Positions 1 to 6,168 of a DNA stretch of 8,101 bases are shown one piece after another. A program made the position numbers and the translations under genes. The stretch is taken from positions 8,275 to 16,375 of the forward strand of contig DAXF01000021.1 of NCBI GenBank assembly GCA_002506255.1, in the 5' to 3' direction. How positions within the stretch are numbered: position 1 is the stretch's first letter; each line of letters starts with the position of its first letter. Below the pieces are notes generated by a model, which had not been told where the DNA came from, did no database searches, and worked only from the letters and a program-made list of their open reading frames with translations. The DNA comes from Methanomassiliicoccaceae archaeon UBA367. GTDB taxonomy: Archaea; Thermoplasmatota; Thermoplasmata; Methanomassiliicoccales; Methanomethylophilaceae.

Positions 1-321
1 CTGGCAGGTATGCGAGGCTCGGAAAGCAACGACCCTTTCTTCGTGAAAGACGGCATAAAATGCAGGACCAACAACATGGGAGGCATATTGGGAGGCATGA
101 GTGACGGAGCACCGATGGTGTTCAGGGCCGTGTTCAAGCCCACTCCCTCCATAGCCAAACCGCAGAGGACGGTAGATATCAAGATGATGGAGAACACGGA
201 AGTATCCGTGGAAGGGAGACACGATCCGTGCATAGTCCCCCGGGCCGTATCCGTCGTAGAGGCCATGACCGCACTGGTCTTGGCCGACCAGATGATGCGC
301 GATCCGGGGAGGAGCGTATAA
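1..321 (+). CDS. aroC: Chorismate synthase, C-terminal part (5' end outside window)
   Basis: The frame is open from base 1 and ends at TAA 319-321, leaving the last 106 residues of a protein that is usually about 360 long. The family makes chorismate from 5-enolpyruvylshikimate-3-phosphate (EPSP) in the cytoplasm and needs reduced FMN. Visible residues 24-36 carry the glycine-rich NNMGGILGGMSDG stretch, which lies in the FMN/substrate pocket of the family. Residues 72-89 carry the C-terminal signature GRHDPCIVPRAVSVVEAM, whose Asp75 is the conserved Asp implicated in flavin chemistry. Nothing in the visible part is broken. The gene precedes ADH synthase, EPSP synthase and TyrA on the same strand, so it belongs to the aromatic cluster, although an apparent promoter in the 87-bp gap suggests the downstream genes can be expressed separately. 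The identification is secure; only the N-terminus is missing. Confidence 0.96.
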   Translation: MAGMRGSESNDPFFVKDGIKCRTNNMGGILGGMSDGAPMVFRAVFKPTPSIAKPQRTVDIKMMENTEVSVEGRHDPCIVPRAVSVVEAMTALVLADQMMRDPGRSV

Positions 322-326
322 CCCTG

Positions 327-344
327 CCCTCGGACATCTGAGGG
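327..344 (+). other. Hairpin just after the aroC stop
   Basis: Bases 327-333 (CCCTCGG) pair with 338-344 (CTGAGGG) around a 4-base loop, giving 7 pairs including one G-U. It begins 5 bases after the aroC stop and lies just before the TATA box of the next gene. No T-run follows, so it is not a classical terminator. It may be a 3'-end stabiliser or boundary element for the aroC message, and it could also be chance. Confidence 0.4.
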
Positions 345-351
345 AAGTTAT

Positions 352-366
352 GGAAAAGAATATATA
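352..366 (+). promoter_or_regulatory. Archaeal BRE/TATA promoter for the ADH synthase-aroA-tyrA operon
   Basis: A purine-rich GGAAAAG (352-358) precedes AATATATA (359-366), which resembles an archaeal BRE plus box A. The TATA centre at about 362 predicts a start of transcription near 387-390, about 20 bases before the chosen ATG at 409. That leader would contain the Shine-Dalgarno GGGAGGT. The placement is consistent, but no start site has been measured. Confidence 0.6.
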
Positions 367-392
367 GCGTGATGCATGCTAACACGTATCAC

Positions 393-399
393 GGGAGGT
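393..399 (+). promoter_or_regulatory. Shine-Dalgarno site that sets the ADH synthase start
   Basis: GGGAGGT is complementary to the 3' end of archaeal 16S rRNA and ends 9 bases before ATG 409. It supports that ATG over the in-frame upstream ATG at 376, which would lie upstream of this site and probably upstream of the transcription start. Confidence 0.75.
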
Positions 400-408
400 A
401 AAGAAAGC

Positions 409-1206
409 ATGTTCGGAAAGAATGTAAGAATGGAGAGGATAGTAGACAGAAGAACCGGCAACTGCGTCATAGTTCCCATGGACCATGGTATATCCATAGG
501 CCCTACGGACGGTCTTTTCGACATGAAGCACACAGTAGATGCCGTGGCCAACGGAGGGGCCACCGCCGTTCTGATGCACAAAGGAGTGGTTCGATACAGC
601 TACCGTGCCGGAGGGCAGGACATCGGCCTGATACTACATCTGTCCGCCTCGACGGACGTGGGCGTGACCAATAACAGCAAGGTATTGGTGGCCAGCGTAT
701 CCGAGGCCCTCAAGATGGGTGCGGATGCGGTATCCCTTCACATAAACGTTGGAGCGGAAACAGAGCCGGAGATGCTGTCCGATCTGGGCAACGTCGCCAG
801 GGAATGCGAGGAGTGGGGCATGCCCCTTCTGGTAATGGCATACCCCCGCGGGTCCAAGGTCACGAACTCCTACGATCCGAAGCTCGTGGCACACAGCGCC
901 AGAGTCGCCACTGAATTGGGGGCGGATATCGTGAAATGCAGCTACACGGGAGATGTGGACTCATTCAGGGAAGTGGTCAGGGGAACCCTTGCTCCGGTCG
1001 TCATAGCCGGAGGTCCCAAAATGTCCTCGGACCAGGACATACTGTGCATGGTCCGCGATTCCCTGGAAGCAGGAGGCAAAGGCGTTTCCATAGGCCGCAA
1101 CATCTTCCAGCACAGAGATGTTGAGGGCATGACGCGAGCCATATCCGATATCGTCCTCAGAGATGCCAGTGTCGAAGAGGCGATGAAGAATATAAAGAAG
1201 AAATGA
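409..1206 (+). CDS. aroA': 2-amino-3,7-dideoxy-D-threo-hept-6-ulosonate (ADH) synthase, class I aldolase family
   Basis: This 265-residue cytoplasmic enzyme belongs to the DhnA/FbaB class I aldolase family. Its archaeal member MJ0400 condenses L-aspartate semialdehyde with a 6-deoxy-5-ketofructose phosphate donor to start the archaeal route to 3-dehydroquinate. The sequence is very close to that type along its length. The expected active-site residues are present: Asp25 in VPMDHG, Tyr145 in AYPRG and Schiff-base Lys176 in DIVKCSYTGD. They match MJ0400 Asp33, Tyr153 and Lys184 with a constant offset of 8. The C-terminal phosphate-binding part reads VIAGGPK and GVSIGRNIFQH. I chose ATG 409 because a strong Shine-Dalgarno lies 9 bases upstream and the N-terminus then matches the family. 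The in-frame ATG at 376 would add 11 unrelated residues. Ten bases separate it from aroA. A fructose-bisphosphate aldolase role is possible for this family, but the aro context argues for ADH synthase. Confidence 0.92.
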   Translation: MFGKNVRMERIVDRRTGNCVIVPMDHGISIGPTDGLFDMKHTVDAVANGGATAVLMHKGVVRYSYRAGGQDIGLILHLSASTDVGVTNNSKVLVASVSEALKMGADAVSLHINVGAETEPEMLSDLGNVARECEEWGMPLLVMAYPRGSKVTNSYDPKLVAHSARVATELGADIVKCSYTGDVDSFREVVRGTLAPVVIAGGPKMSSDQDILCMVRDSLEAGGKGVSIGRNIFQHRDVEGMTRAISDIVLRDASVEEAMKNIKKK

Positions 1207-1212
1207 AGGAGG
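1206..1212 (+). promoter_or_regulatory. Shine-Dalgarno site for aroA
   Basis: AAGGAGG starts on the last base of the ADH synthase stop codon and ends 4 bases before ATG 1217. It fixes the aroA start and shows that the two genes are packed for translation from one message. Confidence 0.75.
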
Positions 1213-1216
1213 CGAC

Positions 1217-2473
1217 ATGATCCTGGAATTCGGAGGCGGACATGCGGAGGGTACCGTCTCCCCTCCGCCTTCCAAGAGCCACACCCACAGAGCCTTCTTC
1301 ATCGCAGGCATGGCCGAGGGACTTAGCAGGATATCCGGTCCTCTGATGTCAGCGGACACAAAGGCAACTTTGTCAGCCGTAAGGTTCATGGGAGCCGACG
1401 TATCCGTGCACGAAGGAGATTTGCTGATACAGGGAGGTGACATGCATCCCGGTCTGGGGACGGTGGATGTCCTGAACTCCGGAACCACCATGAGGATCTT
1501 CGCCGGTATCGCATCCCTTTTCAACGTCCCTGTAACGATAACAGGGGATGAGTCCATAAGAAAAAGACCAATGGGCCCTCTGCTGGATGCTCTCGATTCC
1601 ATGGGCGTTTCCTGCGTATCGCGCAACGGATTCCCTCCCGTGACTATAACCGGGCCGAACAGAGGCGGGGATGTGAGGATAGACGGAAGCGTAAGCTCTC
1701 AATTCGTATCTTCCATTATGCTCGCGGCCCCGATGATGGAGAAGGGCGCATGCATACACGTGGGAGGTAGCCTTGTCTCTGCTCCATACGTCAGGATCAC
1801 CGAGTCCATTATCAGGAAGTTCGGAGGGAACGTCGGGATAACCGGGAATCTCATCGAGATCGGCAACCGAAGATACAAGGCCAACGACTACTCGGTGCCT
1901 GCGGACTTCTCCTCCGCAGCATTCCCCCTTGTGGCCGGTGCTCTGGGAGGCGGAGTGACCGCGACAGGGCTGGATCTGACAGATGCACAGGGAGACAGGG
2001 CGATAATGGACATCCTCAGAAGAGCGGGTGCGAAAGTCGTCTCATCCGGCAGCTCCGTGACCTCGGAGAAGGAAAATCTGGAAGCGATCGACGTGAATAT
2101 GGGGGATACTCCCGACCTATTCCCAATCGTGGCGGTGCTCCTAAGCACCGCCAAAGGAACCAGCAGATTGCACGGAGCACCCCATCTCAGATTCAAAGAG
2201 AGCGACCGCATAGAATCCACCGTCAGGATGATCAACTCCTTGGGAGGAGACGCCACTGGAACGGAGGACGGATGCATAATACGCGGCGTGGGCCGGCTCA
2301 AAGGAGGGAACATAGATCACCTGGATGATCACAGGATAATGATGGCGGCCGCCGTGGCCTCCCTGGTGTGCGACGGACCGGTATCGATGAAGGATACGGG
2401 ATGCCATGCTGTATCGTATCCGGGCTTCGTAGAGCAGATGGCCACCCTTGGCATCAAAGTGGTAAGGAAGTGA
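1217..2473 (+). CDS. aroA: 3-phosphoshikimate 1-carboxyvinyltransferase (EPSP synthase)
   Basis: This 418-residue cytoplasmic enzyme transfers enolpyruvyl from PEP to shikimate-3-phosphate, giving EPSP for the chorismate synthase encoded upstream. The length is normal for the family. Motifs appear in order: PPSKSHTHRA with Lys20 (E. coli Lys22); NSGTT 87-91, which is the PEP/glyphosate loop; SIRKRPM 113-119; SSQF 160-163 for shikimate phosphate; DTPDLFP with Asp300 (the E. coli Asp313 position); RFKESDRI with Glu328 and Arg331; DDHRIMMA 370-377 with His372 and Arg373; and a C-terminal SYPGF. All catalytic positions I can place are kept. The loop reads NSGTT rather than the NAGTA of E. coli, as in many archaeal and Gram-positive enzymes. 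The start is fixed by a Shine-Dalgarno 4 bases upstream. The stop is 5 bases from the tyrA start. Confidence 0.96.
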   Translation: MILEFGGGHAEGTVSPPPSKSHTHRAFFIAGMAEGLSRISGPLMSADTKATLSAVRFMGADVSVHEGDLLIQGGDMHPGLGTVDVLNSGTTMRIFAGIASLFNVPVTITGDESIRKRPMGPLLDALDSMGVSCVSRNGFPPVTITGPNRGGDVRIDGSVSSQFVSSIMLAAPMMEKGACIHVGGSLVSAPYVRITESIIRKFGGNVGITGNLIEIGNRRYKANDYSVPADFSSAAFPLVAGALGGGVTATGLDLTDAQGDRAIMDILRRAGAKVVSSGSSVTSEKENLEAIDVNMGDTPDLFPIVAVLLSTAKGTSRLHGAPHLRFKESDRIESTVRMINSLGGDATGTEDGCIIRGVGRLKGGNIDHLDDHRIMMAAAVASLVCDGPVSMKDTGCHAVSYPGFVEQMATLGIKVVRK

Positions 2474-2478
2474 GGTAT

Positions 2479-3528
2479 ATGGAAAGCGTGAAATCCGATA
2501 TACGCAGAATAGATGACAACATAATCGAGCTTATAGGCGAGAGGCTGAAGAGATCCAAAGAAATAGGCATGATAAAAGCTGAGAGGTCAGAGGGCGTAAG
2601 GGATATGGAAGCTGAAATGGCCATGGTGGACAGGTTCAGAACGATGGCTGAGATGGTGGGCCTGCATCCCGATGCCGCAGAGGACATCTGCAGGATAATC
2701 ATAGAGCAGACGACCAGCGTTCAGGCTTCGATACCACGGAAACCCGCCGATAAGAAGACCATAGCCATAGTCGGCGGCGAGGGGAAGATGGGGAAGATGA
2801 TGAGACGTCTCTTCGAAAGATCGGAGCATAAGATCATCTCCATCGATCCAGTGATGAAAGGCGGGCTCCACCTGGAGAACGCTTCTGTAGCGGACGTTGT
2901 GATCGTCTCCGTGCCCATATCATCCGTATCCGATACGCTGAAATCGTTAGATCAGATCTGCAAAAAAAACGCACTGATATTCGACATATCGTCCCTCAAG
3001 TCCCCATTCATCGATGTGCTGAAGGAGATGGGGCACCGGAGAAAGGTCTGTTCCATGCACCCGATGTTCGGCCCCTCCGTAAGATCCATGCACGGCCGCA
3101 ACCTGGTGATCTGCGACTGCGGCTCGAAGGCTGCCGTCAATGAGGCCGTGGATCTGATGAAGGACCAGGGCGCCAATATGAAGATACTGGATGTGGATGA
3201 GCATGACCGTTTCATGTCCTATGTGCTTGGCCTGAGCCACATAGTGAACATTGCATTCTTCACTGTACTGGAGAGAAGCGGCATATCTTTCAGGGAACTA
3301 TGCTCCGTGGGATCCACCACCTTCGATAAGATGGTGGACACGAATATGTCTGTGGCCCTAGAGGACCCTTACCTGTACTACGAGATACAGCATCTAAACA
3401 CCAACCGCGACAGAATGCTGGACGAGCTCAGCGGCGCAATACATGACGTGGCCAAGGCTGCGGTGAGCAAGGATGCCGCCTCTTTCAAGGAACTTATGAT
3501 CCGGGGCCGTGAGTACTTCGAAGAATGA
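2479..3528 (+). CDS. tyrA: Bifunctional chorismate mutase (AroQ)-prephenate dehydrogenase, T-protein-like
   Basis: This 349-residue fusion would convert chorismate to prephenate and then oxidise it to 4-hydroxyphenylpyruvate for tyrosine. Residues 1-85 are an all-helical AroQ domain. Aligned without gaps to E. coli chorismate mutase, it keeps Arg22 (R28), Lys33 (K39), Asp42 (D48), Glu46 (E52) and Gln82 (Q88). It has Lys5 at the R11 position and Ala45 at R51. Residues 93 to about 240 are a Rossmann domain with GGEGKMG (100-106), and an acidic Asp124 after the second strand suggests NAD+. HPMFGP (195-200) is the catalytic motif typical of T-proteins, and the rest is the helical dehydrogenase domain (LGLSHIVN). 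The stretch aligned with the enterobacterial SSPIYRLELAMVGR motif reads STTFDKMVDTNMSV, so a prephenate-binding arginine is not obvious there. I chose ATG 2479 because GAGGT and AAGGAAG precede it and because the AroQ domain begins there. The frame is open to 2368, but that extension overlaps aroA. Confidence 0.93.
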   Translation: MESVKSDIRRIDDNIIELIGERLKRSKEIGMIKAERSEGVRDMEAEMAMVDRFRTMAEMVGLHPDAAEDICRIIIEQTTSVQASIPRKPADKKTIAIVGGEGKMGKMMRRLFERSEHKIISIDPVMKGGLHLENASVADVVIVSVPISSVSDTLKSLDQICKKNALIFDISSLKSPFIDVLKEMGHRRKVCSMHPMFGPSVRSMHGRNLVICDCGSKAAVNEAVDLMKDQGANMKILDVDEHDRFMSYVLGLSHIVNIAFFTVLERSGISFRELCSVGSTTFDKMVDTNMSVALEDPYLYYEIQHLNTNRDRMLDELSGAIHDVAKAAVSKDAASFKELMIRGREYFEE

Positions 3529-3540
3529 ACAGGGCGGCTC

Positions 3541-3588
3541 CGCAGAAACCCTTTCCTCTCTTCATCAACCGGCCGATGGTCTTCTGCG
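3541..3588 (+). other. Inverted repeat with pyrimidine-rich loop in the tyrA 3' region
   Basis: CGCAGAAACC (3541-3550) pairs with GGT-C-TTCTGCG (3578-3588), giving 10 pairs with one bulged C. The 27-base loop begins with a pyrimidine tract (CTTTCCTCTCTTC). It lies 12 bases after the tyrA stop, in the 145-bp gap facing the convergent tRNA gene. It could mark the end of the aro transcript, since archaeal termination favours pyrimidine/T-rich tracts. I see no gene in 3529-3673. Confidence 0.4.
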
Positions 3589-3673
3589 ATCCGATCCGGA
3601 ACTGGATGTCAGCAAAATGAATGCAACGCAATCGGAATCCGAGGACCATAATGCATTTAGAATGAAGTAAAGG

Positions 3674-3746
3674 TGGACTGGGCGCGATTTGAACGCGCGA
3701 CTTCTTGCTTGCAAAGCAAGCGATCTTCCAGCTGATCTACCAGCCC
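3674..3746 (-). tRNA. tRNA-Ala (anticodon UGC)
   Basis: The minus strand from 3746 to 3674 folds into a complete 73-nt cloverleaf. The acceptor is GGGCTGG/CCAGTCC with discriminator A. The D stem is GATC/GATC with loop AGCTGGAA. The anticodon stem is CTTGC/GCAAG with loop TTTGCAA, so the anticodon is TGC. The T stem is GCGCG/CGCGC with loop TTCAAAT. Base pair 3-70 is G-U, the major identity element for alanyl-tRNA synthetase. There is no intron, and the 3' CCA is not encoded (the next bases are CCT), so it must be added after transcription. The gene converges with tyrA and diverges from the stand-alone chorismate mutase. Confidence 0.97.
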
Positions 3747-3770
3747 ATTAGATTACGGGGAGAGTCGGGA

Positions 3771-3780
3771 TAAATATAAA
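3771..3780. promoter_or_regulatory. TATA element, apparently shared by tRNA-Ala (minus) and aroQ (plus)
   Basis: TAAATATAAA reads TTTATATTTA on the minus strand. Its centre is about 29 bases upstream of the tRNA 5' end, the right distance for the tRNA promoter. It is the only convincing AT-rich box upstream of the chorismate mutase on the plus strand, and read that way it predicts a start near 3802, about 22 bases before ATG 3824. The near-symmetric sequence could bind TBP in either orientation. The minus-strand role is more certain than the plus-strand one. Confidence 0.6.
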
Positions 3781-3823
3781 ACCTTCGTGCTTGTACTTTC
3801 AAGAAATAGCTTGGTGCACCGAT

Positions 3824-4087
3824 ATGGAGAAAGAAAAATTGAGAAATGAAATAGCTTTGATAGATCGGGAGGTCATTGGGCTCATTTCCAGAAGAACGTC
3901 TCTTGCAGAGAAAATAGGCCAGATAAAACTGTCTGAGGGCCTGCCAATAAAGGACCCGACGATCGAGGCAAAGGTTATCGCGAGATACCGCAGCTACGCC
4001 GAGAACGATGGATTGGATCCTGAGGACGGGGAGAGATTGGCGAAACTGCTGATTGAGATCGCCATCAAGAAAGAAACTCAGAGATAG
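3824..4087 (+). CDS. aroQ: Stand-alone AroQ-class chorismate mutase
   Basis: This 87-residue all-helical protein has the usual size of a monofunctional AroQ mutase, which turns chorismate into prephenate as an intertwined dimer in the cytoplasm. Aligned without gaps to E. coli chorismate mutase it keeps Arg7 (R11), Arg24 (R28), Lys35 (K39), Asp44 (D48) and Glu48 (E52). It has Ile47 at R51, and Glu84 where the catalytic Gln88 sits. Glutamate at this place is also natural in yeast chorismate mutase (Glu246). I chose ATG 3824 because the family begins there. The frame is open from TTG 3791, but that adds 11 atypical residues and overlaps the predicted transcription start. Translation signals are weak: GGTG at 3813-3816, 7 bases upstream. 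The stop codon lies inside the end of the convergent YdbT-like gene. It is the second AroQ domain in the window, so it may feed phenylalanine synthesis, or supplement TyrA. Confidence 0.9.
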   Translation: MEKEKLRNEIALIDREVIGLISRRTSLAEKIGQIKLSEGLPIKDPTIEAKVIARYRSYAENDGLDPEDGERLAKLLIEIAIKKETQR

Positions 4088-5610
4088 GCTTTGTAATCGT
4101 ACCTTCCGTCCTCTATGCGTGCAAGCACGGTTTCCGGTATGACCTCCAGGTCTTGGATCCTGAAATAACCGGAAACCACAGGTCCTCCGCCGGAGGCTGT
4201 GAGGAGCTTTACCCTGCACTTAGCGAGGCCGTAGGGTCTTGTGAGAGGACCGTCCTTTATCCTGACCGTCTGAACCTTGTCATAGGCCACCGTGGTTATC
4301 ACGCGGTCTGCAACCCCCCAGAGGAAGGAGAAGTGGTTCTCGCCCGTGTCCATCTCCACTATCCTCCGTGAAAATGCACCATGGGCGAAGAATATGACCA
4401 TTGAGCACGCAGAAAGAGCATAGAGCACCATGGCCAGATCTGGATTTATAACATCAAGCTCTGTCACTCTGTATATAAGGGCGAAAAGAACGGCTATGCA
4501 AATAACTGACCAAATGGCCGCATGCACATAGATCGTCTTCGCGGCGGCCCCGGGCTGCTTGATAGGACTTCTGTCGTATACAAACTCGGGTATGACCTGC
4601 GACATTACCGCATCTATTGTCTTCCTGTCCTTGAGAGGGCATATTAGCGGCGACTGCTCGTTGCTGTTCCCGCCTTCAGAAGAGCCGAGTCCTACCACCT
4701 CTGCCTCCAGGAAATATCTACCAGTCAGCCTGGCTATGAGGGGACTCTTGATCCGGACAGCATTTATCTTGTTAACTTTGAATGAAGTATTATACAACCG
4801 GATCATGCCGCATTTTATGTAAACTGTGTCCTTTATGCGGTATATTTTGTAATTATAATAGTGGAACAATTGTACCAGCATCGGGATTATGGTAGAACTG
4901 AAGAACATGAACAGCGCAACGATCAAAGTTACGTTCATACCTCCTCCGATCGCCATGAAGTAGGCCTCGATTATGCTGATCCCGAGGAAGAACGCCCCAA
5001 TGAGAGTGGCAATTGTCGGCTGGGACAAAATGGAATGCAGGACTATGTCCTTGTTCGATATGTTCACCACAGACGGTATTACATTGTCTTCGGTGTGAGC
5101 ATCGAGATTGCTGCCGTATATCTTCTTCGAAAGCTCGTACCTTACCTTATCGGCCAGATCCATTCTGAGGACCACTGTGGCCTCCGGTACTATGGCATTC
5201 ACTGAGGAATTTATGTTGAACATCAGTTTGGATGTGCCGATTATACGATTTATCACACCACGGTTGATATTGATGCTGGCGATCTTGTTATAAGGTATCC
5301 TCTGATCGCGTTTGAATATAGTATCCCTGACTATGAATAGGTCGGTCTCTCTGAATATGACCGTGGTCCTGCGCCAACGCCAATATAGCATGATGGCCGC
5401 CACTGCCACCGACCCCAGGTATGCCATCGGGATCAAGATGGAAATTCTCGGATCCGGTTTCTCAGTCATCAAAGGCAATATTATGATGAAGAAAAGAATG
5501 AATGCGACATAGAGAGTATTCTCAATGATCACAGACCAGTGGTAAAGCATCGGTTTGTCCAGAGGGATGTCCGGAGAACCGACCCCGCCCTGCACAGCAT
5601 CTTCCGGCAT
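4078..5610 (-). CDS. YdbT-like membrane protein with three bPH2 (DUF304) domains
   Basis: This 510-residue protein has three repeats of the same unit: a pair of membrane segments followed by a soluble bacterial-PH-like (bPH2) domain. Membrane segments are near residues 31-48 and 57-77, then 198-220 and 227-249, then 361-380 and 391-411. The bPH2 domains span roughly 81-165, 252-340 and 414-500, with recurring patterns such as RIPYNKIASININRG, KVNKINAVRIKSPL and AYDKVQTVRIKDGPL. Length and layout match Bacillus YdbT, which also has three such domains. Its start ATG 5610-5608 overlaps the stop of the upstream YdbS-like gene as TGATG, with GAGGAG (5614-5619) before it. The two are thus translationally coupled and probably form one complex. 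The biochemical function of this family is unknown. The B. subtilis pair belongs to the sigma-W envelope-stress regulon and has been linked to resistance to antimicrobial peptides; whether that holds in archaea is open. Confidence 0.85.
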   Translation of the reverse strand: MPEDAVQGGVGSPDIPLDKPMLYHWSVIIENTLYVAFILFFIIILPLMTEKPDPRISILIPMAYLGSVAVAAIMLYWRWRRTTVIFRETDLFIVRDTIFKRDQRIPYNKIASININRGVINRIIGTSKLMFNINSSVNAIVPEATVVLRMDLADKVRYELSKKIYGSNLDAHTEDNVIPSVVNISNKDIVLHSILSQPTIATLIGAFFLGISIIEAYFMAIGGGMNVTLIVALFMFFSSTIIPMLVQLFHYYNYKIYRIKDTVYIKCGMIRLYNTSFKVNKINAVRIKSPLIARLTGRYFLEAEVVGLGSSEGGNSNEQSPLICPLKDRKTIDAVMSQVIPEFVYDRSPIKQPGAAAKTIYVHAAIWSVICIAVLFALIYRVTELDVINPDLAMVLYALSACSMVIFFAHGAFSRRIVEMDTGENHFSFLWGVADRVITTVAYDKVQTVRIKDGPLTRPYGLAKCRVKLLTASGGGPVVSGYFRIQDLEVIPETVLARIEDGRYDYKAYL

Positions 5611-6128
5611 CAGCTCCTCTCTTTGACTATCTTATTGACATATTCGTTGAGACTGTCGGCGATGTCCTCTGCCACGGTCTTCTCCAAATGCTGTATGGAG
5701 GCCACGCCCCCGGCCGTGGTTATGGTCACATCCGCTAGACCGAACATATTGTCTATAGGACCTCTGGACACCTCCAACTGATGTATCCTCTCGACCGGCA
5801 CTATCTCATGGCTTATGAAGATTATACCGCGCCTGACATCTATCCTGTCCTCCCCTATCCTGTATCTGTAGCGGGCGTAGTATATCGCGGGAGCCACCAG
5901 AATATAGATTGTCAGAAGTATCGTCGACACCGTTACGGGCCAGAAGAATATCGCATCCAATCCGATCTCGCGGTAGTACAGGAAAAACACCGCATACGAC
6001 GCCAATAGTATGGCCAGAACAATTAGGTTCCTAACGTACATCGAGGTCCTGGCCCTCTTCTCCAATGCTCTGTAGCCGTCTTTAGTGAAGCCGTCCTTGC
6101 CTATCTCGAAATCCTCAGACACCATCAT
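5610..6128 (-). CDS. YdbS-like membrane protein with one bPH2 (DUF304) domain
   Basis: This 172-residue protein has a charged N-terminal 30 residues, two membrane segments (about 34-52 and 61-83) and a C-terminal bPH2 domain (about 86-165). That domain includes YRIGEDRIDVRRGI, the VPVERIHQLEVSRGP strand and a following FGLADVTITTAGG motif, typical of the family. Size and layout match Bacillus YdbS, the small partner of YdbT, and the YdbT-like gene follows directly with a one-base overlap. The start is ambiguous: two tandem ATGs occur (6128-6126 and 6125-6123). The GGGGCGG just upstream is better spaced from the second one, so the protein may begin one residue later. The gene lies 40 bp behind ilvD on the same strand and has no clear TATA box of its own in that gap, so read-through from ilvD is likely. 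Function beyond membrane association cannot be stated. Confidence 0.85.
   Translation of the reverse strand: MMVSEDFEIGKDGFTKDGYRALEKRARTSMYVRNLIVLAILLASYAVFFLYYREIGLDAIFFWPVTVSTILLTIYILVAPAIYYARYRYRIGEDRIDVRRGIIFISHEIVPVERIHQLEVSRGPIDNMFGLADVTITTAGGVASIQHLEKTVAEDIADSLNEYVNKIVKERS
5614..5619 (-). promoter_or_regulatory. Shine-Dalgarno site for the YdbT-like gene, inside the YdbS-like 3' end
   Basis: GAGGAG on the minus strand lies in the last codons of the YdbS-like gene, 3 bases before the ATG that overlaps its TGA. It supports this start and re-initiation by ribosomes finishing the upstream gene. Confidence 0.6.
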
Positions 6129-6136
6129 ACCGCCCC

Positions 6137-6164
6137 ATACATTCTAGATTCTGAATACATTCTG
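6137..6164. repeat. Short direct repeat ATACATTCT in the ilvD-ydbS gap
   Basis: ATACATTCT occurs at 6137-6145 and 6155-6163, with a third partial copy (GATTCTG) between them at 6147-6153. The repeats fill most of the 40-bp gap between ilvD and the YdbS-like gene. Spacing of 18 bp is not a whole number of helical turns. It may be a protein-binding site or low-complexity spacer. Confidence 0.35.
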
Positions 6165-6168
6165 AACA

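Noticed and set aside
322..408. Possible riboswitch or leader peptide before the aro operon
   Set aside because: The predicted leader is only about 20 bases, too short for a known riboswitch, and no short open frame rich in aromatic codons is present.
961..1626. 221-codon open frame on the minus strand across ADH synthase and aroA
   Set aside because: It is antisense to two genes with full sets of catalytic motifs, spans their junction, and its translation shows no recognisable domain.
2368..2478. Upstream extension of the tyrA reading frame
   Set aside because: It overlaps the end of aroA by about 100 bases and adds residues foreign to AroQ domains. ATG 2479 has suitable Shine-Dalgarno sequences.
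2951..2959. Run of eight A residues in tyrA, a possible slippage or phase-variation site
   Set aside because: The frame is intact through it, it encodes the ordinary residues Cys-Lys-Lys-Asn, and nothing around it (stem-loop, alternative frame) suggests programmed slippage.
3737..4219. 160-codon minus-strand open frame over aroQ and the tRNA 5' end
   Set aside because: It runs through the tRNA gene and antisense to a well-supported chorismate mutase; the translation has no family features.
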